64,000 nucleotides of DNA. Origin: Aquilaria yunnanensis. Taxonomy: Eukaryota > Streptophyta > Magnoliopsida > Malvales > Thymelaeaceae. The stretch spans positions 59,300,001 to 59,364,000 of the forward strand of contig CM077597.1 in the NCBI GenBank assembly GCA_039654915.1. Direction: 5' to 3'. Both the position numbers and the translations under genes were made by a program. Under the pieces are notes generated by a model that was not told the DNA's origin, ran no database searches, and saw only the letters and a list, made by a program, of their open reading frames with translations. Below are positions 22,095-33,000 of the stretch, in pieces. Position 1 is the first letter of the stretch; the number at the start of each line of letters is the position of its first letter.

Positions 22095-22864
22095 GAAAAT
22101 GAGTTCGGAAAAGGCAATAAAATAGTTTCCGGAAAAAACTCAAAAGAACAGAGGAATCAAAACACTCTGGAAAATAAAAAACCGACCAAAAGATTTGCCA
22201 AAGTCTGAGGACGCCATTGTGAAAGTTGGCTGAAAAAAGCTCTGATTAAGGCAGCTTCGCCACAGAAAGCAAGAAAGTACGAAAACAGGGGCAAAGTAGA
22301 GGAAAGAGCAGAAGTAAAAGCAAATGGGACTTATGATGGAATGGGCTATTTATAGGCCAAAGGTTGGTAACCGAAACGTCGTCATAAGTACACTTTTGGA
22401 GGCGAACCGTCGCCGTAACTGCCCTCTGCACCTGAAAAGGCGTGCCCTCTGTAACCGACGTGACTCTCCTCCAATGGCAAAGTGCCACGTGTCAATCGCC
22501 ACGCTAAAACAGGGGACACGTCTTCTGACATCCCTAAAAAGCTGGGACGCGTTGCTTATACTGACACGCTTGGCCATCAGACACGACGTTACATAGACCT
22601 GCAAGAAGAAAAAGCAGGTTACCTCGAGGACACCAAGAGACAGGCTATGGCCAAACAGCCCATGACCTTCGGGCAAGAGGTGTATTTTCGGCACAAGCTC
22701 CGCCTCGAAGACACCAAAGAACAGGCCAAGGCCGAACAGCCCATACCTTTGGGCAAGAGGTGTATCCTCGGAACAGGTTGAGCTTCCTAAGAGACTCCCA
22801 AGAACAACCTTGGAAAGAGATGCAAAATGGAAGTCTTCACTTCGGCTTTCCAAAGGGGGGCATG
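22095..22864 (-). promoter_or_regulatory. Second copy of antisense promoter region and polypurine tract
   Basis: The minus-strand TATA box (22347-22354) and CACGTG (22486-22491) are 131 nt apart. The rest repeats 19777-20546, ending in CCAAAGGGGGGCATG, an intact polypurine tract, before LTR3. Confidence 0.72.
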
Positions 22865-23711
22865 TGATAGCCAAAGCCTATCGCCTCTATCTGGCCGAAC
22901 TCCCTGCCACAAGAATGGCCAGAAGAAACTGGCGCTAGCCGAGTAACGGTGGGATCATACACCTCAGGAGATAGCCGAAGAGCTCCGACCCCGGCACGCC
23001 AGGAAACTTGAGGATACTACTAGCCCCCCGATGTTGCAAATAGATCTCCTTCGGAAAAGAGGCACCAGCTATTGCGGGCCGAACATGATCTCCCCGAAGG
23101 CGGAACTCCCTGAAGTTGGGTACCACCGAACTGAGGGCGTGTTTCCCGAAGAGGCACCGTCCGTACCAAAGGATGACCTCGCTCAGGGACCTCGGGAGTA
23201 CGGCAGGAGCATTTAAGGAAGCATTTAAGGAAGCCTCTGGCACGTCCTTTCACAGACGTCATAAGCCGCCTCAGAAGGCGCTCTGACACGCTGACGCCAT
23301 CAAAATCACATCATGGCCCATCTCGGCACAAGGCTCAAGGCAACCTGCTACCAGCTATCTGTCCCCTACGCCCAGAAACTCAGGGAACATCCGACCGAAC
23401 ACGTGTCGCGATCTGAACGGACTAGGTACTCCTATAAATACCAGGAAATAAATACTTGGCAAGGGCTTGGTTGGCAAAGGTCTGACTCCCAGACTCTGAG
23501 AAAATCACCAGGCGAGACTCTTCAGCACCTTTGTGCTATTTCCTCTGCCTTTCTCAGCCACCACTGACTCGGGTGTCGGAGACACATTCTGGGGGCCTCC
23601 TAACCCTTTATTTTCGGACTTTCAGGCAGACTCCCAAGGGTGAACAATCCTCCAGGCGTTCTTCCTCCTAGAAGTCTCTCCACCAGTCACCATGACTCTA
23701 AACGATGAGGC
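22865..23711 (+). repeat. Element B LTR3 (truncated 3' LTR)
   Basis: It starts TGATAGCCAAAGC and follows the family consensus through TATAAATA near 23432 and the U5 ATG. It stops at GATGAGGC, 12 bp short of the usual CATCA end. A second internal gap removes the run of C and the AAACACAT segment near 23580. Element A intron sequence follows directly. Confidence 0.88.
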
Positions 23712-25220
23712 AAAATTGACACAAGGTACTTAGCGAAAGAAAGAATTACCTGAAGATGCAAAAAAAAAAGGTACTTAGCGAAATTGAGACAAGGAAAAAC
23801 CAAAACACTTAGGCAAAAAAAGTGGGTGGAAAAATGAAGGAGCCTGAAGAATTACCTGAGCGGCATGCTCAAAAACTCTAGCAGCAAGGGAATCCTCGGA
23901 GGCACACTCCTCAGCAACTGCCTTGAAGGAAGCCTGAGTGAGTATGCCCCTCGCCATCTAGGGAGCCAGTTCCCGGCAATCCTTGGAGAACAGATTCATG
24001 TCCTCCATGAAAGACCAGAACGGCTTCCTCGGAACCTTGTCTTTTGGGACGTGGGAATCCCAAAGAGCCCGCCTTCTGGCATGCTCAACCATCCAAGCTA
24101 AAGGCGCCAAATCCTCTGCAAAATAGAAAACATGCGTCTCATCAGGCAAAACTCCTTGACTGAGAAAGCCATGAGATTTCGCGAACCAAAAAGGAGATAA
24201 GAGACAAACCTAGCGCAACCTCAGCAACATCATTGTCGGAGTCCCAGACCTCTTCCACATCAATAGGGACATGTTTGCCTTTGTCCCTTCGGCATTTTTC
24301 CAACTCCTCGGCAGAGGGACTCCCTGCCAAAGAGCCCAAAAGTTCCACCAACATGGCGGGACTCAGAGAAGCAGTAACAGTGACCACCCCGGTAGGAACC
24401 TCTGTGGGAGTTTCAGGTTCGGCAAGAGTTGCAATGACACCACCAACCTCCGTGGAAGTTGCAATGACACCTCCGACCTCCGCCACATCCTCCGAGGGTG
24501 GAAGAAGGGTATCCTTCTTTGCCTTCTTGGCCGAAGATGATCCGCTGCCAGTAGTCTTGCGCCTCTCGGAGACGCCTCTCTTCGTTTGCTCCCCCTTCTC
24601 AGCCTAACCAAGGAAGATAGACTTATAGTAGGCAACAGACTCATCGCGCACCTCTGAAAAAGAGGGAAAACATTAGTGGGAGTCCAGATAGGCACTTATG
24701 CTGAAAAACTTTGAAAGGAACTTACTTTCAAAGAAGGCTTCATAAGTGAGCTCGCTCCATAGGAGCTTCACTAGCCAAGAGTCCTTCCCCTCGGTAGCAG
24801 GAGCTAGCATGCCAAGATTTGTCTTGTGCTCCTCAACCACCCCCAACTCCCGAAGAACATCCTCGGTCATGAGTTTCCACATAATGGGGAAGCGTAGAGA
24901 GAGCGCGGAGGGACCTCGGTATCCCAGTCGGCGACAGCATGGATACGTCTGTCGAAGTCCTCAAACCTCATCGCCAACTCGGGAGTTAGCAACTTCGTGG
25001 TATCCATGACATCCATCTCTAGCTTTCCCCGGGCCCACTTAGTCGGAACATACGACCAGGCCTCCGCAACATTTTGGAAGAAGAACTTCCTTTGCCACCT
25101 TCGCCAGCTATCCTTGGTAGCAAAGGTGAACATAAATTTCTTGCTCCTAGATCCTCGAGGTAGCATGAAATAAAAGCCACCCTTCGGGACCGGATAGAGC
25201 TTATAATACTGCATGAATAG
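23712..25220 (-). pseudogene. Element A antisense gene, rest of exon 1 through exon 3
   Basis: Exon 1 continues leftward from the C insertion (25220) to 24726, then intron 72 nt, exon 2 24653-24210, intron 94 nt and exon 3 24115-23856, with GT and AG at each end. Exon 3 is exactly 260 nt, as in B and C. Recognisable text: YYKLYPVPKGGFYFMLPRG, KDSWRRWQRKFFFQ and, in exon 3, FWSFMEDMNLFSKDC. Exon 1 has frameshifts (837 nt in total with the part at 36394-36735 instead of 841). Beyond 23856 intron 3 runs to the B junction at 23711. Confidence 0.82.
25216..25220. repeat. Target site duplication of element C (AATAG)
   Basis: AATAG here and again at 36389-36393 bounds element C exactly, within exon 1 of element A's antisense gene. 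Confidence 0.93.
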
Positions 25221-26074
25221 TGATGGCCTAAGGCCTCATCGTTGTGAGTCATGATGACTGTTGAGGAGACTTCTAGGAGGAAGAACGCCTGGAAGGTGGA
25301 TCGCTCCAAGGAGAGTACCTGAAAAGCTGGTAAACAGGGTTAGGAGGCCCCCAGAGTGTTTTGCCGGGGGGGAGCCTCCGACGCCCAAGTCAGTGGTGGC
25401 CGGAAGAAGGAGAAAGTCACTAGCTCAAAGAGAAAGGCAGAAAAGTCTCGCCTGGTATTTTCTCAGGGTGTGGGAGCTGTATCTCCGGCCTGCCAACCTC
25501 CTGTCAAGTATTTATTTCCTGTATATATAGGAATACCTAGCCCGTTCAGATCATGACACGTGTGCGGTCGGATGCTCCTGAACGTCTGGGCGTAGGGGAC
25601 AGATAGTTGGTAACTAGATGGCCTCGAGCCTTGTGCTGAGACGGGCCATGATATGATTCTGATGGCATCTGCGCGTCAGGGCAACTTTTTACGTCTGTGG
25701 TGGGACGTGTCAGAGGCTTCCTTCAATGCGCCTGCCGTACTCCCGAGGTCCCTGGGCGAGGTCGTCCTCTAGTTCGGACAGAGCCTCTTCGGGAAGGCTA
25801 CCCTCAGTTCGGGGGTTCCCAGTTCCAGGGGGTTCCGCCTTCGGGGATATCATATTCGGGCAGCAATGTCTAGTGCCACTTTTCCGAAGGCGCGCTGTTC
25901 ACAACCTTGGGGGGCGAATGGAGTCCTCAAGTTTTACTGGCGTGCCGAGGCTCGGAGCTCTCAGGCTATCTCCCGAGGTGCATGATTCCACCTATTCCCG
26001 GGAAGCGCCAGTTCTTCTGGCCATTGTTGTGGCAGGGTATTCGGCCAGATTGAGGCGATAGCCTTTGGCTATCA
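25221..26074 (-). repeat. Element C 3' LTR
   Basis: 854 bp, TGATGGCC to GGCTATCA on the plus strand. In element orientation it follows the polypurine tract at 26075-26093 (complement of CATGCCCCCCTCTGGAAAG). The LTR TATA and G-box are present as in the 5' LTR. Confidence 0.93.
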
Positions 26075-26482
26075 CATGCCCCCCTCTGGAAAGCCGAAGT
26101 AAAGACTTCGGTTTGCATCTCTTTCCGAGGTTGCCGTTGGGAGTCTTGTTGGGAAGCAAAACCTGTTCCGAGGTCGCACCTTTTGCCCGAGGGCCTGGGC
26201 TGTTTGGCCTTGGCCTATTCTTTGGTGTCTCCGAGGCAAAGCCTGTACCGAAGATACACCTCTTGCCCAAAAGTCATGGGCTGTTCAGCCATAGCCTGTC
26301 TCTTGGTGTCCTCGAGGTGGCCTGCTTTTTATTTCTGCAGGTCTGATGGCCAAGCGTGTCAGACTGAGCGCCGCGTCTCCATTTATCAGGGATGTCAAAC
26401 GACGTGTCCCAATCAGGAGGCGTGTCCCGGTTTTCCAGGCACGTTTGGGGAGGCACGTCCCCCATTTCTGCGCAGCGGTTGA

Positions 26483-26626
26483 CACGTGGCTTCTTGCCAT
26501 TGGAGGAGAGGCGCGTCATTTACAGAGGGCGCGCCTTTTCGGGTGCAGCGGGCAGTTACGGCGACGGTTCGCCTCCAATGGGTACTTATGATGTTCTTTC
26601 GGTTACCCACCTTTGGCTTATAAATA
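26483..26626 (+). promoter_or_regulatory. Promoter of the element C antisense gene
   Basis: CACGTG (26483-26488, in GACACGTGGC) and TATAAATA (26619-26626) are 130 nt apart. The start codon is at 26913, leaving a leader of roughly 255 nt. The region between 26094 and 26482 has no gene; it contains the imperfect direct repeat also seen upstream of the gene in B. Confidence 0.72.
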
Positions 26627-26912
26627 GCCCATTCCATCATAAGTCCCACTTACTGTTTTTCTGCTCTCTCTCTGCTTTGCCCTCTGTTCTTGCGTTTTAT
26701 CTTGCTTTCTGTGGCGGAGCTTCTTTAATCAGAGCTTTTCCTACCAACTTTCGTGACGGCGTCCTCAGGCAAATCTTTTGGTGGGTTTTGATTTTCAGAG
26801 TACTCTGATTCCTCTATTTTTCTGAGTTTTTCTGGAAAACTGTTGTTTTTTCCAAACTCGTCTTCTGAGTTTTTTCTGGAAACTATTTTTTTTCCATCTC
26901 AAACTCTTTTTC

Positions 26913-29261
26913 ATGTCTGCGATGCCTGTTCCCGAGAGCTGGAAACCTCTTCTGGCCCATCCTTGCTGTACCACCCCCGAAAAACTAGAGAGGTGGAAGA
27001 AAAAATTCTTTCTTCCGTCTTACGCTGTGACCAGACTGCCTCGTTCTAGCCATTTTGCTTTTTCAAACCGTGGCGACGAGGTTACCGTCTTCCGAGCCCA
27101 ACTGAAGGCCGGACTTCGGTATCCTCCCCCGAAGGTGGTTTGCGAGTTCTGCCAATTGCATGGCATTGCTGTGAACCAGCTTCCCCCGAACGCGTACTGC
27201 TATTTTAACGCCTACCTCTGCATGTGTGGCGTGTTCGGGATAGAGCCCCACTTCATCATTTTCATGTAGTACTACAAGCTCTATGTGGTCCCAAAGGGTG
27301 GCTTCTATTTCCTACTGCCTCGGGGATCCGGGAGCAAAAAATTCACCTTCACCTTCGACACGAAGGATAGCTGGCGGGGGTGGCAGCCTAAGTTCTTTTT
27401 CCTCAAGGTGGATAAGAACTGGTCTGATGTCCCGACCAGGTGGGCTCAGGGAGTGCTGAACGCAGACGTCGTTGATCCGAGGATGCTGCTGACCCCACCG
27501 TTGGCTTCCGTGTTCGCGGATTTCGACGCCCGCATTCGGGCAGTCGCTGACTGGGCTCCCGAGGTCTCTCCTCGTGCTCTTTACCCCTTTCCTATCAACT
27601 GGAGGTTGATGACCGAAGAAGTCCTTCGGGAGCTGAAAGTGGTTAAGGAGCACGTGACTGACCTCAATATGCCCGCTCCCGCCATTGCCGGGAAAGACTC
27701 CTGGCTGGTCAAGCTCCTTAAGGGGGAGACTTCTTTCGAAACTTTTGCCGAAAGTGAGTAATCTTCCATCCCTTTATACTTTTTCCTCGGACTTACGCTG
27801 ATATTTCTTCTCTTTTTCAGAGATGGGCGATGGGGCTGCCACTTATTACAAGGCCCTCTTTTCTGGCCAAGTGGAGAAGGGGGAGCAGACAAAGAAGGCG
27901 GCTTCCCGAAGAAGGAAGACGACAGGGCCGGGACCCTCGGCGAAGCGAGCTAGGAAGGCTCTCTAGCCTTCTCAGCCAGAGCTTTTGGAAGAAGAAGCTG
28001 GCGAAGACGCTGGTCTTGTTGAAATTCCACCGGCCGAGGTCCCCGCTACTTCCGCCGAGGTGCCTCCTCTCGACCTCGAGGCCCCCAGAAAGACTGTAGT
28101 GGTAGAAGTACCCACCGCCGAGGAGCAGTACCGGCAGAAGGGTAAGGGTCTTTCTTCCGAGGGGCCCGAGGATCCCGAGGACACTGTCTCCGAGGTTCCT
28201 CCAGGTATGCCTTTAGGCGAAGTTCAGCTCCTTTTCCTTTCGCGAATTTTTCTTCTGCTCCTAACTTCCTTCCTACTTTCAGATGAGCCCCTTGCTGCTG
28301 GCTGGAGGGCCATTCATGAGAGGAAACAAGCCCTCCGCGATGCCATAATCCCTGAGGGGAAGATCCCCTTGGAGCCCTTTTGGACAATCACGGAGGATAT
28401 GAATTTGCTCTCCGACGATTGTCCAAAAATGACAAAGGAGATTTGGAAGGGGATGACCACTGACGCCTCCTTCCGGGCCATTGCGGCGGCTCACCCGGGG
28501 GATAATACCCTCGCCGCAAAAGTCACCGAGCATGCTGCTCAGGTATAGTCTTTACACTTTTTCCCTCAATTTTCTAAGTGTTTAGACTTGTACTAACCTG
28601 GACTTTTGCCTTGCCGTAGCTGCTGGAGTACGCTGGTTATCTCCGAGTTTGGGTGGCCAGACAGGCTGCCTCCAAGGATGCGACTTCGCGGGAACTCAGT
28701 GAAGCGAAGGCTTCGCTTGCGAAGGTGATCGCTAGCAACCAGCAGCTGACAGCGGATTGTTCTCAGCAACTTGCTGCCGTTCGGGAGGAGTTCTCGAAGA
28801 AAAGAGAAGAACTTGAAAAGGACTCCTCCCGGAAGATTGCCGACCTCGGCGACCAAGTAAAGGGGCTGCTCGCCGCCAACGAAGATCTTGTCAAGGACAA
28901 GGCTGTTTCTGACAGTCTTGCGTCGAGGTTGACGGACGAGAACAATGCTCTTCAAGCCGAGGTCGAGGCTCTGAAGAAGGAGTCCGGAGAGACGCTGGGG
29001 ATAAGCGAGCTCGAAGAGGAGGTTGCTGAGCTGAGGGACGAGGTCAATGTCCTTGGCGTTCAAAAATGTACTTCTGATAACATGGCCAAGGTCGCCTTTC
29101 AGGACGGCTTCTGCCTCGCTCGGCACCAGGTGCTGCAGAGGTTCCCAGATTTGGACCTCTCTTTTCTGAAGGGCCTAAATATTCCTGAGGGACCTCAGTG
29201 GCAGTGGTCCAAGGTCGAGCATCTGAAGCTTCCTGGTCTTCGTCCGCCCGGCTCTCCCTAG
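26913..29261 (+). pseudogene. Element C antisense four-exon gene, about 708 codons, two stop codons
   Basis: Exons: 26913-27753, 27821-28204, 28283-28542, 28620-29261, joined by introns of 67, 78 and 77 nt with GT and AG ends. Intron 3 has TACTAAC at 28591, a strong branch-point match. Reading frames join exactly. Exon 1 (about codons 1-280): SWKPLLAHPCC, WKKKFFLPSYAVTRLP, FGIEPHF, KDSWRGWQPKFFF, a Transposase_28-like domain. Exon 2: basic patch KKAASRRRK then an acidic, Pro-rich linker. Exon 3: FWTITEDMNLL. Exon 4: long heptad-like coiled coil, then FCLARHQVLQRFPDLDLSFL. Two stops interrupt it: TAG 27267 (CAG in B) and TAG 27964. It is convergent to the element's own gag-pol. The role is unknown; a structural or regulatory protein of the element is possible, and there is no visible nuclease or methyltransferase motif. 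Confidence 0.85.
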
Positions 29262-30055
29262 TTTGTTTTAGGGCTCCTTCTTTGGACACTTCTTTTGTAA
29301 GGCAGCGTTTGCTCTACATGAACAATCTTTTCGGCTAAGTCCTTTCTTGCAAGTTTCTTTATTTCCACTGTACCGAACACGTTTGCTCAAGAGACTTTCG
29401 GAAAACCTGTAACCAAAGAAACTTTTTACCTTCCTTTATCCCGAGTGTGCTTGCTCAAGAGACTTTCTGGAAAGTTTGCAAAAATTTGGCTAAGTCTTTT
29501 GCATGCTTTTTGTTTCCTTTTATCCCGAACATGTTTACTCAAGGGACTTCGGAAAACCTGCGACCAAAGAAACTTTTTACCTTCCTTTGTCCCGAGTGTG
29601 CTCGCTCAAGAGACTTTCTGGAAAGTTTGCAAAAATTTGGCTAAGTCTTTTGCAGGCTTTTTGTTTCCTTTTATCCCGAACATGTTTGCTCAAGGGACTT
29701 TGGAAAAGTTTCAGCCAAATTTTTCTGTCTTCCTATTGTCCCGAGCATATTTGCTCAAGGGACTTAGGAAAATTCTCACGAGATTGCTCATTTCCCTCTT
29801 TCCCGAGCATGTACGCTCAAGGGTGTTTGGAAATTATCTCTGCTTTTGTTTTGGCGTGCACTATTACGAGATTCTTGCTTTCCCTTTTTTCCGAGCATAG
29901 TGGCTCAAGGGCCTTCGGGAAGTCACATCTGCTTTTTTCGTGGCGAGCACCTTCGCGGAATTCTGTCTTGGACAATTTGGTATACTTAAGAATTTTTCTT
30001 AAGACCATTCTGTACTTAGAGTATTTCTTGTACAATATATCTCTTCCGCTCAACC
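29262..30055. repeat. Element C spacer with eight hairpin repeats between convergent genes
   Basis: Units with a CCCGAGCATGTTTGCTCAAG-like core occur near 29377, 29442, 29523, 29590, 29673, 29739, 29801 and 29890, spaced about 62-90 bp. The better cores fold as GAGCA-loop-TGCTC with flanking CCC and GGG. The two units near 29443 and 29591 are almost identical over more than 100 bp, so some duplication is recent. No gene is present. Confidence 0.82.
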
Positions 30056-33000
30056 TTAGGCGTAGAATTTTTTCAAGGCGTCTGAATGCCAAGTGTTTTT
30101 CAATTCTACGCCTTCGGCGTCGCCAAGCCTATACACGCCTTTCCGTACTTCGGCGAGAACCAGATAAGGTCCTTCCCAATTTGCGCGAAGTACGCCGTGA
30201 GATGGCCTTCGGGGTGCAAAGTCGGCCTTTCGGAGAACGAGGTCTCCTTTTTTGATTTCTTTTGACCTGGCTTTTAGGTTGATAGCCGCGGCCACTCTTT
30301 GCTGGAAAGCTTTTCTTCTCAGCCCGGCTATTTCTCTGTGTTCGGTCACAAGGTCGAGCTTAGTTCTCAGACCGAGGTCGTTTCCGCCTTCATCAAATAC
30401 TTGCACCCGTATTGAAGGCTGAACTATCTCTATTGGGATAATGGCCTCTGTTCCGAAGACGAGTGAGAAGGGAGTTTCCCCTGTGGCTCTTCGTGGCGTC
30501 GTTCGGTAGCTCCACAATACACTTTGGAGTTCTCCTGGCCATTTCCCCTTGGCTTCCCCAAGTCTCTTTTTCAGGCCATCTTTTATGGTCCTGTTTGATA
30601 CTTCCACCTGCCCATTGCTTTGGGGGTGAGCTACTGGGGCGAAGTGCATCTTTATTCCGAGGTTGCTGATGAATTCCTGGAATCCTTTGTCTATGAACTG
30701 GGATCCATTATCAGCTACTAGTACCCTCGGTATGCCAAATCTGCATACGATGTTTTTCCATACGAACTTCTGCACTTCTTTTGCCGAGATAGTTGCTAGT
30801 GGTTCTGCCTCTACCCACTTTGAGAAATAGTCCACTGCTACCACGCAGAATTTCACGCCTCCCGGTGCTGTGGGGAGTGGCCCAATGAGGTCTATACCCC
30901 AGACTGCGAAGGGCCAAGGATAGTCTGCCGATGTTACCATTTCTGAGGGTATCCTCTGGATTTTTGCATGTCTCTGGCAACTACCGCACTTCTGGACGAA
31001 CTGCCTTGTGTCCTTTCTCAGGGTAGGCCAGAAGTATCCTTGGCGGAGTATCACTGCTGCAAGGGCATCAGTTCCAATGTGCGAGCCGCACATGCCTTCG
31101 TGAACTTGTTCGAGAACCATCTCAGTATCCTCTTCGCCCACACATCTCTGCAGCGGATTTGCATATCCTTGCCGATATAACTCTTCACCAATCAGGAAGA
31201 ATCTTCCGGCACGTCTTCGCAGTCTTGCAGCATTGCCAGCGTCTTCGGGAAGCTCATTCTCTGCGAGGTATTTCTTTATGGGGTCCTTCCACCCTGTTCC
31301 CGAGGACGTTACGCTTAGCACGGAGATGCTTGGATGGTCTAGCACCTCGGTGTATGTTTTCGACTTCGCTAAGCAATCTGCCTCAGTGTTATTCCGCCGG
31401 GGTACATTTTCGATCCGCACGGCGTCAAACTCTTGGATGAGTTTTGTTATCAGCTCGTGGTATTTTGCCAAGATTGGGTCCTTCGCCCCATAATCTCCTG
31501 CCGTCTGCCGAACTACCAGCTGGGAATCGCTGTGAGCCCTTAAGTTTCTCACGCCAATCTTTCTGGCCAAGCGTAATCCCGCTATGAGGGCTTCATACTC
31601 AGCCACATTATTGGTGACGTTGAAGCTGAACTTGATAGCCTTCATCACCTCTAGGCCTTCGGGTCCTCTGATAACTATTCCAGCTCCCTGGTGTACGGAC
31701 CCCGAGGCTCCGTCAACATGCAAGGTCCATTCTGGCTCACCTTCTTTCGGATCTGAGTGGTTCTCCTCAGTGGTGGGTATTTCGGCGATAAAATCTGCCA
31801 ATGCTTGGGCTTTTATGGCCTTCCGAGGCTCATAGGTGATTTCGTGTTCGCCAAGCTCTATGCACCACTTGGAGAGCCTTCCCGAATGATCAACTCTCTT
31901 CATAACATCTCGTAGTGGTAGACTACTTCGAACGATGATGGGGTGAGCCTGGAAATATGGTCGCAGTCTTCTTCCTGCAAGCACCAAAGCGTATATAGCT
32001 TTTTGAAGCAAAGGGTACCTGACTTCGGCGCCATGCAGGGACTTACTGACGTAGTAGACCGGCCATTGTTTCGGCCCTTCTTCTTTTATCAGGACCGAGC
32101 TCACGGCCTTTTCTGTGACGGCGAGGTACAGTACGAGGGGTTCTCCCTCCCGAGGTTGTCGCAGAGTCGGCAGGCTGGCCAGGTAGACTTTGAGTTCTTC
32201 CCAGGCCTTTTGGCAATCTTCATCCCAGGGATGATTGTTTCTTCCGAGGTCGCCTTCCATCTTTGCTGCCTTTGTGAGGACTTTGAAGAAAGGTCTACAC
32301 CTATCTCCGTACCTGGAAATAAACCTGCTCAGAGAGGTTATTCTTCCGGTTAGTCTCTGCACGTCTTTGACTGTGGCAGGAGTTCGGAACTCAAGCAGAG
32401 CCTTAATCTTCTCAGGATTGGCGTCGATGCCTCTTTCGGATACCATGTACCCAAGGAATTTTCCCGACGTCACCCCGAAGATACAGTTCTCGGGGTTAAG
32501 GCGAATCTCGAAGGCTCTGAGCTTTTGGAAGGTTTCCTCCAAATCTGCAACGTGGTAGCCGGGCAGCTTGCTTTTTACTATCATATCATCAACATATACT
32601 TCCATGTTTCTCCCCATTTGGTCCTTAAAGACCTTGTTCATCAGTCTCTGGTAGGTGGCTCCTGCATTTTTCAGCCCGAAGGGCATTCTGATATAGCAGT
32701 ACGTTCCTCCCTCGGTGATGAAGGCAGTTTTCTCTTCATCTTCGGGGTCCATCCTTATCTGATGGTAGCCGCTGAAGGCATCTAGGAAGCTCAGGAGCCC
32801 GTATTCGGCCGTTGAATCTACCAGTTGATCTATTGGCGGGAGGGGAAATGAGTCTTTCGGGCAAGCATCGTTCAAGTTTCTGAAATCAAGGCACATCCGG
32901 AGTTTGCTGCTACCTTCTTTTGTGGCAATGACCACGTTGCTTAACCTTTCGGGGTATTTGACCTCCCTGATAACTTCAGCATCCAATAGGCGCTGGACTT

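Larger units (their letters stand above)
9653..23711 (+). mobile_element. Element B: Tat-type retrotransposon with three LTRs and internal rearrangement
   Basis: The order is LTR1 (9653-10526), PBS, gag-pol (10495-16914, rearranged at 15392-15797), hairpin spacer, antisense gene (17435-19776), LTR2 (20547-21421), a second copy of the first part of the antisense gene with its promoter (21422-22864), and LTR3 (22865-23711). CTGCC (9648-9652) precedes LTR1, but no copy follows LTR3. LTR3 lacks its last 12 bp and adjoining target DNA is missing, so the right end was trimmed after or during insertion. The element interrupts exon 4 of element A's antisense gene. Confidence 0.9.

Noticed and set aside
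9653..23711. Element B read as two separate full insertions because of its three LTRs
   Set aside because: There is only one gag-pol, no second PBS, and no target duplication around LTR2 or LTR3.
29370..29960. Regular repeats resembling a CRISPR array
   Set aside because: The units are imperfect, the spacers are related to each other, and the setting is a plant retrotransposon.
32235..32558. Long forward frames opposite element C pol (also 33471-33833, 34877-35305)
   Set aside because: They are shadow frames antisense to the well-supported RT, protease and gag of element C, with no conserved domain.
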